NCBI GenBank assembly: GCA_036571765.1
Contig: BROE01000023.1
Span: 5,012,472 to 5,076,471, forward strand
Length of the DNA: 64,000 bases
Origin: Plecoglossus altivelis
Taxonomy: Eukaryota > Chordata > Actinopteri > Osmeriformes > Plecoglossidae
Direction: 5' to 3'
Part shown: piece by piece, positions 1-11,513 of the stretch
How positions within the stretch are numbered: the first letter of the stretch is position 1
How the letters are laid out: every line of letters begins with the position of its first letter
The notes under the pieces: model-generated
Database searches by the model: none
Told to the model about the DNA's origin: nothing
Seen by the model: only the letters and a program-made list of their open reading frames with translations
Translations under genes and position numbers: made by a program

Positions 1-2200
1 CCATTCTAATGACCAGGCTCTGCTCTCTCCCTTTGTCTCTTCCACTTTTTTTGATTGATTGTTTTAATTTCAAAGCTGCAGCTATCTATTTATTTTCGGT
101 TTATTTATTTGGTTGGATGTGCTCCTATCGGTTGCAGGCAGGTCGCAGGGTTGCAATTTCATTGTCGACCCCAAAAATGCAGAATGACTATAATAATGAA
201 CTCTCTCTTCCTTTCGCTCTCCCTCCCTCTCTCTCTCACACACACATATCTATTGCACATTTGTCTTTGACTCTCTTCCCCTCTCTCTCTGTTTCTTTCT
301 CTGGCAACCCAACTCTTACTTTCCTGTTGTCAAAGAACACGGTTGTGAACCTATTTTGCTCAAGAGCTCCCCCTAGGCAGTCATACATGTACAGTAGCAT
401 CTATAATCACCACCGTCAGGGACAGAGCAAGGTTTGGCGGGGACAACAGTGTCTACTCTAACATAGAAGGGACTCGGGGAATACGAAACGTCATATTCTT
501 CCTTGTTGACTATTTCTTACCATGGTCATTACGTGACCACAAGGTCCTAGTGTGCCTGTGTACAGTAATGGCCATGTCTACCTGTCAAGATGTAATTTCT
601 AAGAGAAACCCAGGAGCGTGGCCAAGGTTATAAAACCTACGAACATATATGCTGACAGCCTCCTGGGACAAGGCCCAGACTTGCAAAGAAAGAAGGTGAA
701 TTAGTGCTGGGTAAACTACAATCAAACAGAGCTGTAGTAGAGTCAAGGAAGTAGGAAGTACCGTACAGGGAAGTGTTCTGTCAACTTCTGACTGTAGCGG
801 CCTTCCTCACCTCTGAAGTGCATAGCTCCAACCCAGGGAAAAAAAAGCATTTGCTTAGGTTGCCGCCAGAGGTAATTGTGCGAAGTCCTGGATGGTATGT
901 AGAGAGTGACTCGGTCTAGCAGAGGGTGTAGAGGAAGTGATGTCATGTGGCGTTCATGGTTCAGCTGTAGGAGAGCGGGAGAACTTGGTTGTATTCGGTT
1001 ATTGCGCCTCTGGGAGTTTCTGTCAGCAGGACGCAAGCTTTGCTGGCCAAACTAGTACACAAGTACACAAGCACACGCCTCCTCCGACTCATTTTCAGAG
1101 GCAATTTGCAAGTGTTTGAGGTCAAGGGAATTCAAATACTCAGAGCAGCCAAACCCCCAAACTTATTTCAGGATAGCAACAGGAACGGGAAGCGCTAGAC
1201 GAAAACGTTGAGACAAATGAGATTATGTGCTTGAATGACGAGGCGATCGATGCAATTGATTCCAAGGAAGTCGGCTGCATGTACAGTACTTGTTTTGCGT
1301 CAGACCAACTGTCTTTATTGTTGGCTTGAAACCAGCCGAGTGCTTTTTTTTCTGTTGCTCTACTTATATCACTCTCTAAAGCAGAACAAATACAAGTAAA
1401 CAGACTGAAGTACCCTCTCTGGTTGCTGTCCAGTCCTGTTTCTTTCGCTTACAAATTATTCTGTATTCTTTCACTGCTGTGCTTATGGAAACCTTGTCAA
1501 ATAGAAATCGTATATCATTGGCGCAGCTAGCTTAGCATGTTTGACTTAGCGTCACCAACATGTTTTTTGCAGTCTATTTTTAGCTTCGAGAGTGGATCAA
1601 CAGTCTTGGCATGCAGACAGTGTTGCAGACGGGGTACTTTGGCATCGAAGCTCGTCACCCTTTCCATTAATTAGCATTATCTGCTTCCTTAGAACCGATA
1701 AGAGACTTAATTGATGCCCTGCAAGTGCAGTTTGTTTGCATGCTAACCACATAAGTATTGAAACCGCAAGCGTACAGTCAAACTAGCCTACGCGGTTAAA
1801 CTAGAAATAGTAAAAACATATCTTTTGCACCTTCTTCTAAGATGGACAAAACGAGAGACATTTTCACTGACAACATGATTCTTGCTTAAAGCACTCTCTC
1901 TTGTCTCCAGCTGTTAGACGTCTTCCCTTTGAAACTTTCAGCAACCTTATTTCACTTTGTACCATCTCAGAAAAGGAGGAAGGTAGCCGCGCACCTATTT
2001 CAGAGCCTCCCGATTAAAGGGAGAGATCTCCAGCTTCGTTTGTTTGGTGTCTTCTGACGGTATCTCTTCCTGGCCAGGAGCACGCGAGACGTGTGCCGCA
2101 GAGTGAGGTGCGTGAAATCTCAGGGGGTCGATACCACGAAGCCTAAATCACTTTGATGATGTCACTATTGGAATTGAATGTGATTCCTTAGTGCTTTTAG
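1..2200. other. Unique non-coding sequence, no gene seen
   Basis: The first 300 bases are pyrimidine-rich (CTCTC-type runs mixed with TTTATTTA), which is why a 150-codon frame stays open there; its product is Ser/Leu/Pro-rich and matches no family I know. The rest is ordinary unique DNA with about average vertebrate base composition. One short perfect inverted repeat, TGGTCA-ttacg-TGACCA, lies at 523-539. I see no splice-bounded open frame, no transposon ends and no RNA gene. Confidence 0.6.
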
Positions 2201-2223
2201 AGCTAGTTTATGGCTGAGCTGGA

Positions 2224-2243
2224 GGGGGGGGGGGGGGGGGGGG
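2224..2243 (+). repeat. poly-G run (20 G)
   Basis: An uninterrupted run of 20 G follows ATGGCTGAGCTGGA. Runs of this length mutate quickly, can form G-quadruplexes and are often mis-sized in assemblies. Confidence 0.95.
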
Positions 2244-2424
2244 AGGAGGAGACCCACAGCTGAAGAGGACATAAAAACAAGCTGGGCCACAAATACTAAT
2301 CACAGACTCTTGCTTAGGACAATTACACACACACCCACACACACAAACGAGGGAGATAGCCTTCGCTCCATGGCTCCCTCTCTTCACTTCTTCTCTCTTG
2401 TACGTATGAGTGCTCCATAGCGGC

Positions 2425-2725
2425 AGCCTGTCTAATTGTCGTCATATTACACCCATCAGCCAGGCGGTGAGGATGCCCACATGCTGTAAATATTCACCAA
2501 TGTTTGCTGAATGTCAGAGGGCGGGAGCTACCTGATTGATTTGGATCCCCTTTTCCAACAAGGCTGAAATGTGATTTGTTGCGGTATTATAGACATTTGA
2601 AAGGGCTACACCCCACCCCACCTCCCTCCCTCTCCTCCTCCTCCTCCCCATTAGAAATTCTAATTAATGGCCCAAGGAAGGCAATGTGGGGTGACTCTGG
2701 AATTTAGATTAATGACCATTTTAGG
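2425..2725. promoter_or_regulatory. Candidate cis-regulatory block, AT-rich with TAAT motifs
   Basis: This unique block is interrupted only by a CCTCC run near 2620-2648. It contains several homeodomain-type TAAT cores, including the near-palindrome CCATTA...TAATGG at 2648-2670 and GATTAATGACC near 2707-2717. It also has TGTAAATATTCACC around 2485, which resembles a forkhead site (TGTAAATA). Such clusters are typical of vertebrate developmental enhancers, but the motifs are short and individually common. Calling this an enhancer is inference; cross-species conservation is not visible here. Confidence 0.25.
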
Positions 2726-5150
2726 AAGTGTGCAGTGTTGTAGCTTATGAAGGCTGTATCCTGTGGATGGATTCCCATTGGTAAGAAGGGGAATGTCGCG
2801 GAAGGAGTATAATTGCTGGATCTTGGGCTGAGGAAGGGCAGCGCTTCATATCCTCTGAGATGTTTGATCAAGCATGGAATGAAAAATTGTGACTGTATCG
2901 CTGGTGCATGAGGCAATTGTCCTTCTGAATGAACATCAAGATGAGATCCCTCACTGTGTGCATTGGCACACTTAGCCGGGCAATCTCATGTTGAACGTGT
3001 CCGTGGCGGCAAACGGGAAATCCTCCCTTATTCAGACTCTTATCAGTAAACAAAGAGCTAGTCTGAAGCACGCTTTGTCACAAGCCTCTTAGGTAAATCA
3101 CCTGGACCGCGTTGTCGCTAAAGCTAACTCAATCCGGTGAGCGCGCTAAAATCCCAAATACGGAGAAGTGCGGTTCCTCCAGATGAACCAGGGGAGTCTC
3201 CGTGACTTTCCCCCCAGTCAGGTGATGCTTTGCTGGGCAAGAGTGGGGGGAGGTGGGTGGGTTTGTGGGTGGGTGGAGGAGAGCACTTCATGAGTTCCAG
3301 TCTGGGAGTCTGCTCTTTGGGTGTAATAAGACACAAACTCTTATACTCTGAAGAGCAGGATGAAAATAGACACGCGCAGACAGGAACCCTTTAATCTTTT
3401 TCTCTCCTCCTCTCCCTCCCATTCTTTCCCTTCTTCCGCTGTCATGCGGTTGAGGAATGTCTGGGGGAACGACAGCATGGGATTTGAAAACCCATATCTG
3501 CTATGTGTGTGTCTATGGGAAAAGTAACCCGTTCCTGCTTTCCTTTGTGTAGCCGTGGTGCCATCAATTTTGCATGGAGTCTATCTGGGAACAGAAGAGG
3601 GAGGCTGAGGGGGAGATGAGGCAAAGATGCGATACAGTAGAGTTGGGGAGGTGGTGGTAATGGTGGTGGGGGGGGGGTCGGGGCCCATTAAAACAGACTA
3701 TTTTTATCCAACCTGCAGTCGTTTTCTGAAACGAGGGGCTTCTGGGAGCGACGTCTAGCCCCCGTGTGTCGCAGGCGGCGGCGGCGGCGCCCTGAGTGTG
3801 GCAAGCTCAGCCACAGACAATCGGTGTGCCACGGGGAAGTCTAAAGGGCCGCAGCCAAAGCCTTGTTTAGTATTCATGAGAGCGCGCTTTAATTCATTGA
3901 TCCATGAAGGCACAGTGACACAAGACAAACCGACACATGACCACAAATCCACACCCAGCTTAGCTGAAAGACGACACTATCTCACCTAACAGGACCTGTA
4001 GGTTTGCGCGTTTACATGGGAGACATATTCCACTAGGGTGTGCACAACTGTGTTATTAGGCAGCGCATAATGATGGCAGACAACCAGACAGGGTCGTGTG
4101 CAAACACGGACGCCGCTTCCTCGTCCACGCAGACCGCCATGAGGTGGGTCTCTTTTTTAACCTGGCGGGGGGCTAATTTGCGCGGCTGTAAAATCAAATG
4201 TTTCTGTGCAGGTATGTAAAAAAGAAAAAGTCATTTGAAACCATTTCTCGGCTCTCCTCTGCAGGATCCATCCAACGCCCCACCCACACTCTCATTTGTT
4301 TTCCAACAAGGACACTGCCCCTGATCACACGCACACACAGCAGGGAGAAGATGTGAAGCTAAGATGAGGGAGAGAAAGAAGTGATATTATTCTGTCTGCT
4401 ACCCCCTCCCCCTCGTCCCGCTCTCCTCCTCTCCCGAAGGATCATGGTAAATAAATGGCGTCCTCTTGCTTTGTAATAGTTTACACATGATCGAGGGTGA
4501 TGTCAACACTCTCTGGCCCCGAAAAAAGAGTTTGGGTCTGGATTAGTGTGCCAAGCTTGGCCCCTGTTTTATGACCATCCAGGAAAAATGCCTCTGTTTT
4601 TTTGGCCACAAATTACCTCCCGGCTCCCCTCTCCTCCCACCCACATAAGCCTGGCTGGATTTATAGCCTGAGGCTAACACCTGACACAGGAAATTTACTG
4701 AGGGGCCTTAAGACTGTTGAGGAAGGGAGAAGAGGAAGGAGCGTGTGAAAGAGAGAGAGAGAGTGGAGAACTGGAGGAAAGTTCCTCTGATGAAAGGTGC
4801 CCGTGTTTGCTCTGTTGGCTTGTGTGAGGCGATTGCATGAAGGCTACATTGACTTGTCTTAGGTGCGTTCATGATGTCAAAATGGTTTCTGTGTTATTGT
4901 GCTTCACAATGACTGTGTTAGAGGTCAGCCAGAATGGTAGAAATTGGCATTGACATTTCAAATAAAACATGTTATATTTTGTAGCTGTGACAACTCAAGT
5001 CATTCTCACTGTAAAAGGTTTAGTATGAATAGATGTGTTGGGGGTTAAGCCAAACAGACACAAACTCTTGCCCTGGTTAAGTGTATAAGTGTATTTCCAC
5101 TCCAATCATGTAATACACTGTGTGCTATGCAGATAAATGAAAGACCCTTA
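2726..5150. other. Unique non-coding sequence, no gene seen
   Basis: This stretch contains G-rich patches (3660-3686), a short GGC repeat at 3774-3790 and otherwise single-copy DNA. The part from 4440 to 4700 is free of simple repeats and carries AT-rich motifs such as GGTAAATAAATGG and ACAAATTACC, so it is a second, weaker regulatory candidate. No frame here exceeds about 70 codons and none resembles a known exon. Confidence 0.55.
3774..3790 (+). repeat. (GGC)n trinucleotide repeat
   Basis: About five and a half GGC units lie in a short GC-rich patch that also holds several CpG dinucleotides. It is too small to call a CpG island. Confidence 0.85.
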
Positions 5151-5175
5151 ACAATCTGCAAATAACCTTCCCCCC

Positions 5176-5190
5176 CACACACACACATGT

Positions 5191-5221
<31 letters not shown>
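5176..5221 (+). repeat. (CA)n microsatellite
   Basis: Two CA runs are separated by TGTG; the second, 5192-5221, is a perfect run of about 15 units. On the minus strand the run encodes a spurious Cys/Val repeat. Confidence 0.95.
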
Positions 5222-5225
<4 letters not shown>

Positions 5226-5339
5226 ATGATCCCTCTTGGGGCCTACTGTGCTGCCCTCACAGTTAAGGAAAGACATACTCTGCTCCGGTGGTTTTTGGCG
5301 TTCCTCTCTGTCTCTAACTAAGCCCCACACAGAGTCCTT

Positions 5340-5703
5340 CTCCTCTGGGCTTCCTAACAGGCTTCCATCCCCCTCCTTTCCTCCCTCCCTCCTTTCCTCC
5401 CTCCCTCCCTCCCCCGCTTCCTCCCTCCCCCCCTTCCTCCCTCCCTCCCTCCCTTCCAGCTGTATACTCTGCTGCTTGTCCCCTGTCTCATCTCCCCCCC
5501 CTCCTATGCTCTGTCCCTCCACTTCCTCCCCCACGTCTGCATGGCTCTGTTATGGTCCTCTTCTGCATTCTCCCCCCTGCCACTACCGTGCCTTTCTTCT
5601 GCCCCCCCTCCTCGCTTTCTGCATCTGCTTGATGCTCGATGTTGTTGCCTTTCTCTCTCTCCCTCTCCCTCTCTCTCTTTCTCTCTCTCGCTCTCTCTCC
5701 CTC
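5340..5703 (+). repeat. Polypyrimidine tract: (TCCC)n then (CT)n
   Basis: The plus strand is almost purely C and T over much of this stretch, with TCCC/TTCC units at 5365-5458 and CT units at 5651-5703. Unique but still pyrimidine-rich sequence lies between them. Frames on both strands stay open only because the tract lacks A and G: the plus strand reads Ser/Pro/Leu and the minus strand Glu/Arg/Gly. Long polypurine-polypyrimidine tracts of this kind can adopt triplex (H-DNA) structure. Confidence 0.9.
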
Positions 5704-6932
5704 GTTTACACACACAAACACACACACGATACTTCAATAGAACAGCAAGTAGACCCAGGTGTGAGGTTGCACACTCGTGATCGAAAAGAAAACCGGAGGC
5801 AGACATAACGTGATTCTTTCTGTCATTATGTCTGAATCGTTCACTCTCTCCTGTTAAATTATACGCCGTGCCGATTGTTGAAGATCCTGGGAGGAGAATG
5901 GAACCAAAAGCTCTGGAAGATTCTCCTCAGAAAGAAGACGTGCCGGAGGTAAAACAACATGCGCCACCACACAGGTCCAAATGCACTGTCCGTAGACAGT
6001 GCTGAAGTAAACAACAATAAACAACAACCCCCCCCCCTCCCCTACACACACACACACACACAAACACAGAGACAGACAGATAAAAAAGCCAGCTTTTATT
6101 CGGGACAACAATTCAGTGTCACTCTTTGGCGTACAGCCAGCGTCTCTCGCCTATTGTGAGTGACGGCGTGGACTGCAGAGCTACAGATGCACCTCTGCTG
6201 TAGCATGAAATAGACCCAGAGAGAGAGAGAGAGGATGGGGCTGATGGAGGGAGGGAGGGAGGCGGTGGGTCTGGAGCTGAGCCGTGTGACAGCAGGTAAC
6301 CATCGTCCTGGACTGGGAGAGATGAACAGGACTGTGTTGCAGTGTGCTGACAGCTGTGAGAATGACAACGTACGGAGCACAAAGCCTAGTGAGAAAAGAC
6401 CATCACACACTGAATGTGCGTGCGTGTGTTTGAATGCGTATGCATGTGTACATGTCCGCACATGGGTTTGGTGGTTGCCGTTCGGCTACGGAGTAGTTGG
6501 ACTGAACCCCCCGGTAAGGAAAGAGAACATACAGAGCTTGCATCCAGGTGTGAACACAGTTTGCGTGTGTGTCCAGACTGTGTTGAAGGTTTTTCTGGAC
6601 ATAAATCTCCTTTGGGGGAGACAGTCACAAGTTCAGTGTATTTCACAAAGCCTTGTGTCAAGGAGTCTCCCACTAGCGTTCTCCCGATAGATCTCATTGG
6701 CTGAGCCTGGCCCAGTGGCCACAGAGAATATAGACTGATCCCTGCAAAATGACTGATGTCGTCGCTCAAGCATTCCATCTATACTGTCCTCTTCCCTCCC
6801 TCGAGACCTCTTGGTCAAGATCCTTGGTGAAGACAGCTTCAGACACGCATACACACCCTCGCACACACACACATTCCCACTGTGATAGTCAGGCCTTAGT
6901 GTATGGATGGTGTAACTCAAACTCTCGCAGAA
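5704..6932. other. Non-coding DNA with short repeats
   Basis: This region holds short CA runs (5709-5727, 6044-6061 next to a C10 run at 6028-6037), a GA run at 6215-6231 and unique sequence between. Overlapping frames of 95-151 codons on both strands around 6096-6778 mix repeat-derived Cys/Val stretches with unrelated sequence. I take them as chance frames. Confidence 0.55.
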
Positions 6933-7006
6933 GAGGGGGGAGGGGGGAGGGGGGGGGGCTAGTCTCTGATGTCTGAAATCTTCAGACGAGAGACGAGTCT
7001 GAGACT
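6933..7006 (+). repeat. G-quadruplex-type run followed by nested inverted repeats
   Basis: G6-A-G6-A-G10 occupies 6935-6958. It is followed at once by a perfect hairpin, GTCTGAA-atc-TTCAGAC (6971-6987), which lies inside an outer pair AGTCTC (6961-6966) and GAGACT (7001-7006). The G run can supply four G tracts. The function of the combination is unknown. Confidence 0.7.
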
Positions 7007-7560
7007 AAGGCTGCTATTGTTAGTCAGACTGAATACCAAGGAAGAGAGGGAGCGATGGAAGAAGAGGTGAAATTCAAATGGCAAAATATGCAAAGGGAAC
7101 CAATCCTTTGCAAAGTATTAAAATACACCTGGTGACCTCCTTCAAAGGAGTTGTCGATAATATTTTCATGGAGCGCAGTGCTGCATCTTAAACACAGTTC
7201 CTATTCAAATACCCAATCAGGGGGCGCTATTTCTCCCTACTTCCTGTCTGTCTGTTTCACTTCCTTAGGTGGTCGTGATTGACGAGGCCTCTGTCATTAG
7301 GCCTAGATTGGAAGGGAGGGCTGTTTCCGTTTGGGTGGTGAGATGTAGATCGTGTGGGTATATATAAAAAACATGTTGGCTCAGATTAATTTCTCCAGAC
7401 CTTTTGCTAAAGGTAAGTATTAAAGATAAGTGGCTTATCCTGATTGCATTTTAATAACCGAGAGGTATCATAATTAAATTCCCATCAATCTCCCATCCTC
7501 TTCACTAACGAAAGTCTAAATCATTATGCAAATTATTAAGTGTTATTCTCCATTTAAATT
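7007..7560. promoter_or_regulatory. Promoter- and enhancer-like stretch with CTCF-like site
   Basis: In order, this unique stretch carries a CTCF-like match CAATCAGGGGGCGCTA (7214-7229), which contains a CCAAT-like ACCCAATCA, and then TATATAAA near 7361. Next come a consensus splice donor AAAG|GTAAGTAT near 7409-7419 and an AT-rich block (7440-7560) with TAATTAAA and a POU octamer ATGCAAAT (7526-7533). CCAAT, TATA and donor are in the order expected for a promoter with a tiny first exon. No coding frame follows, so any transcript would be non-coding. All of these are short motifs and the reading is tentative. Confidence 0.25.
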
Positions 7561-8040
7561 TGGTTTTAACCAATGCAAAGCCTATGAATACTTTCCAGAT
7601 GTGTACAAAACCTGACAAAAACGTAGTAAAATGGAAGCTATGGGTTCTGTTGGCGTTCACCATGACTTGTAACACTGATTGAGAACCAAACAAGGGCCAA
7701 ACATGCACCTGTAGGCGTGGATAGGTCATCTTTAAACGTGCAAATCAAAAAGGCAGGGTAAGATTAATACAAGATTAGAAAAAAAGGTTAAAAAGAAGGA
7801 AACAATACCATTGTGATATTGGATGAACGAAAAAAAACAAAAAAAGCTAATTAGATTGACCCGATAAACATGCTTTGCTAATTTAAAAACCATACCAAGC
7901 GATGCCTGTCAACAAGCCCAAGTTAGGGCGAGGTTTGAGAAACGACAGAAAAGTTTCACAACTGGAAAGAGGTGATGATAGAACAGAGCGCGTAAAAATA
8001 GCAGGGGGACGGAATATCAATATGAGATATGAACACTGGC
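7561..8040. other. Unique A-rich non-coding DNA
   Basis: The stretch 7741-7860 is unusually A-rich, with runs of up to eight A. No gene or repeat family is recognisable. Confidence 0.55.
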
Positions 8041-8215
8041 GGGTTGCTCATGAACTGCAAAACGCCGGTGGCGGGAGTCGTTCAATAACCATCGATTAGA
8101 GACGCCGCTTCAGCAGGCGAGTCGACACGCGGCGAGAACACTCCTCGCCTCTCCCTTTTTTTTTCTTACCCTCGTGTCCCGGCGTGTAAATTATTTTTGC
8201 CTAAAAGGCAATTTA
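8041..8215. promoter_or_regulatory. CpG-dense patch with adjoining inverted repeat
   Basis: I count 16 CpG dinucleotides between 8062 and 8184, far denser than the surrounding DNA. A T-run follows, then the perfect inverted repeat TTGCCT-aaa-AGGCAA at 8197-8211 in AT-rich sequence. It is too short for a classical CpG island, but a small unmethylated regulatory element is plausible. Confidence 0.3.
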
Positions 8216-8764
8216 TTTGGGAGATGAAAACAGCCGGTGGTTAATCCACCACAGAGCAAGAAGCTTGTCTTACTCTGTTGTTTTGTTTGTTTTATTTATG
8301 TATCGGCCGTAAATTCGGTGAATTCCGTGGTTTGTGCGCCTCCGCGAATTGTTTCATTTCCCCTCAGCTGAAGAGTGTGGCCATAACTAACATGTGAAGG
8401 TGCCTGCTGGAGAAGAACGCGCAAGAACCTGGCCAGCAAAAGGCACGTGACAGCGTACTTGCAGCTGGTTGTTTATTGTCGGGATGGGACACTTACACAC
8501 TTCCTGCTGGACAAATACTATGTGGTGGTGAGCTGTGGTATTTCTTTCTTTTTTTTTATCAGTCTCTGCATCCTTCTTTCTTCTGCCATCTTCCAACCAG
8601 ACATTCACCCTCTCCTACTGATCAAAAGATGTGTATCTGAGCATGAAGCCTAGTTCAAGGAGCAGTCTCAGGTTTGGAACCTGCAGTCCCTACGAACAGA
8701 GGGCGTGACTGGAAAATGTCATTGTTTTGTGACTTAAGCACCATTACTGGAGAAACCATAAAAT

Positions 8765-8795
<31 letters not shown>

Positions 8796-9470
8796 AATCA
8801 ATACCCTGCCTCTGCCTCTCCATCAACGCTGATAAATTGGCAGATGGAACCAGAATGAACACACTCCCAGAATATGGCCGCAGTGAGTGAGGATCGTCCA
8901 TGAGGATTTGACCGTCACTGTGATGACAGCTCCTTGATTGTCTGACCAGGTTATATATCATACTTTATTAAATTAGGAGGGTGTGAGTGTGTGTTTGATT
9001 TCAGCAAACAGGGGGCTATGCGGTCGGTTGGAAGGAGCTTCACATAGACTAGTGGGTTAATCCACTTAACAGCAGGCCTGCTGATTTTGGTGTCTGAGAG
9101 TCAGCAAAAATGAACACCAGACACAGCCATCCATCCCTGCGTGTGTGTGTTATACCATACATGAATTAATGGAATTGTGAGGAAAACGGGTACATTTTTT
9201 CAAGTTAGGTAGACGTCAACACATCTCCTGTTGCGTCTTTCTCATTCCCTGCACATGCAGGAATGCACAAACACACACACGCCGCCCCTACACACACAGT
9301 GTAAGAGGCTCCTTAATCCCCTCAGGCCAAATAAGAAAGAGAGAATCTAAACCGGGGAGAGTCGAGAACTTCAGTGGATGTAAATAGCAGAGGGCTAAGA
9401 GGAGAACTGGGGAAGAGAGAGAACAGCGGGGGGCTTCGTGACGGAGATAGAATTTAATTTCGCACTCCTT
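8216..9470. other. Non-coding DNA with a CA microsatellite
   Basis: This is mostly unique sequence. A perfect CA run occupies 8769-8795, and short CA runs occur near 9270-9300. No exon-like frame or mobile element end was seen. Confidence 0.6.
8769..8795 (+). repeat. (CA)n microsatellite
   Basis: A perfect run of about 13 CA units. Confidence 0.95.
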
Positions 9471-10980
9471 TGATTATGGGTGGATGTGTAGCGTGCTATC
9501 TGCCGCTGCTGGCTTAACTGGTGAGCTGTCTGCTGTTACACAGTGCTCCAGACTCACACGCGCTCCCCGCTCAGATTGGAAACGCGCGTGCACAATGTCA
9601 GGTCGGACAATTACACGCACACGCATTATAGCCGCGTTCTCACTTTCTGGCATAGCTTGTCTGTGACACTCTTGTGACACTCGTGTGCAGATACACCCGA
9701 GCCACTTTTTGCAACATCATTTTTTTTTCCTTTGTTTTTTTTTTCTTCTTTTATTTCTCATAAAAGTAGAAGATCTACTTGGACTTTAAAGACTGCATAG
9801 AAACACCCCTCCCCTTTTCCTCATAGCCCCCTCCCCCTTCGTTCTTCTTCTTTATTTCTGTTCAGCACAGTCGTTCTCCCGCTTTCAATGCCATCTGTTA
9901 GTTTAATTGATCAAAAGCCGAGGAATGTTCCTCGACAGTCTTTTGAGTGAATGCAGGGAGCATTTTCCCACTTTCTTCCTCATCTTTGTCTTCCTCAACT
10001 TGATTCTCTGTCTCCTCTTTCTTCTCTCGTTTCATTGTCATTCCCCCCCTTTCCCCAACCTTTACAGCCCTCTCCATCTCCACACCTACACACTACGCCT
10101 TAACATCTGAGCTACATCAGAGACGAGACAAACCGACACTTTTGAGGCAAAAAACCCCCACCCCGGAAAAACAACCTCCGATCCACCACTACTAAGGGGA
10201 TATGCGATCACGCCCAAGTCGAAAAAGTTTCCCAAGCGCGAAGTTTGCAGAGAAAGAGAAGGAAAGAGGCAGTGAGATATAAAAAAGAGCAAAGTACTGT
10301 TTTGGGGGAGAGAAAAAAGGAAAGAATCTCAGAATTGGGTTTCGACAGTTTATCGCCTCCCTGGTCCTTTACTTTGGAACGTGGAACATACAGCCTCGGA
10401 GCACCCTGCTGGCCAATCAAAAATGTCAATACCAGCTTCGAGTGCAGCACAAGACGGGAGGGAACTTTTGGGCGTTTCTTTTGTCTGGCCAGCGGGGACC
10501 ATACAAACGAGGCTGTGATCTTTAGTGTTAAGTGGATAGTGCAGGGCCAACCCACTGAGTTGATTCTACGGACGGATGACCAGGGGCACTGGTCTGGGGA
10601 AATACAACACGCTATCAGATGGGGGGGTTGCATTTTAGATCCATTTAGACAGTGGAGTACACTTCGTATTGAGGACATGAAGACAGACTCTAGCTCTGGT
10701 CTGCACACATGTAGACTTTCCAAGTCGTTTTCAGGTCACACCGCAAGGCTTTTTGAGACATGAAATATGGCGGACATGTTTCTCAGATACGAAAACCAGA
10801 AGACCATGAGCAGCACTGTAGAAAACTATCAAGCCGAAAGCAAAACAGAAGAGGCAAGGTCTTATGCAAGAAGGAGGGAGACGGGGTAATGCAGGTATTG
10901 GCAGGAAAGGAAGACTGCAGGAAAGGTAAGGCAAACGGAAAAGCCTATAGTGGAGAGAAACAGACCCTTAGAGATCAATA
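9471..10980. other. Unique DNA with long but unrecognised open frames
   Basis: A T-rich patch lies at 9719-9760. Between 10208 and 10763 a 172-codon plus frame and a 171-codon minus frame overlap almost completely. Neither shows a domain, signal peptide or repeat that I recognise. A CTCF-like site in minus orientation (CGGAGCACCCTGCTGG, 14 of 16 consensus positions) lies at 10397-10412. I do not call a gene. Confidence 0.5.
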
Positions 10981-10999
10981 GAGTGTGTACTTGTGTTTC

Positions 11000-11001
<2 letters not shown>

Positions 11002-11029
<28 letters not shown>
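11002..11029 (+). repeat. (TG)n microsatellite
   Basis: A perfect run of 14 TG units. Confidence 0.95.
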
Positions 11030-11030
<1 letters not shown>

Positions 11031-11204
11031 TAGACAGAGAAAGGGAGAAAGAGAGAGGGGAACCAGAGATAGAAAATGCAATCAGTGTGCGGATGAGGTT
11101 TCTCCGGAGCTGAGGATTTGGGTCATTTGGAAGAATATGGCTGATTCAGCAACACCGCCACTACTGCTGCCGCGCTGAACTTAATCTACTGGATAGTCCT
11201 GCAG

Positions 11205-11513
11205 GCGAAGAGAGAGAGAGAGAGAGGGGGAGAGAGGGAGGACGAAGAGAGGAACGGGGTAGAGTGAAGTGTGGGAGAAAAGAGGGAGGGAGATGAATGA
11301 AAAGGGAACAGTGAGAGATGGGGAACAACAGATGCAAGGAGAGCCGGCGAGAGGGAGAGAGAAAGAGAGCGATGAGAAGAGACGGGGCGAAAGCCAGCAA
11401 GCCAGAGAGAGATATATATCAGTGGAGACGGCAAGAGATGGGAAGAGAGAGGGGGAGAGAGAGCCAAGACGTCGAGAGCAGGAGTGAACGTGAGGGCACG
11501 ATGGAGTGAGAGA

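Noticed and set aside
2210..2243. ATGGCTGAGCTGG followed by a G run, also present at both copies near the gap (about 35024 and 35373)
   Set aside because: Only 13 bases plus the G run are shared and the flanks differ, so it is more likely coincidence than a repeat family.
5236..5808. 190-codon plus-strand open frame
   Set aside because: It runs through TCCC and CT repeats and gives a Ser/Pro/Leu low-complexity product. It is open only because of base composition.
10208..10763. Overlapping 171- and 172-codon frames on opposite strands
   Set aside because: Neither has a known domain. Two antisense frames over the same stretch point to chance lack of stop codons rather than a gene.
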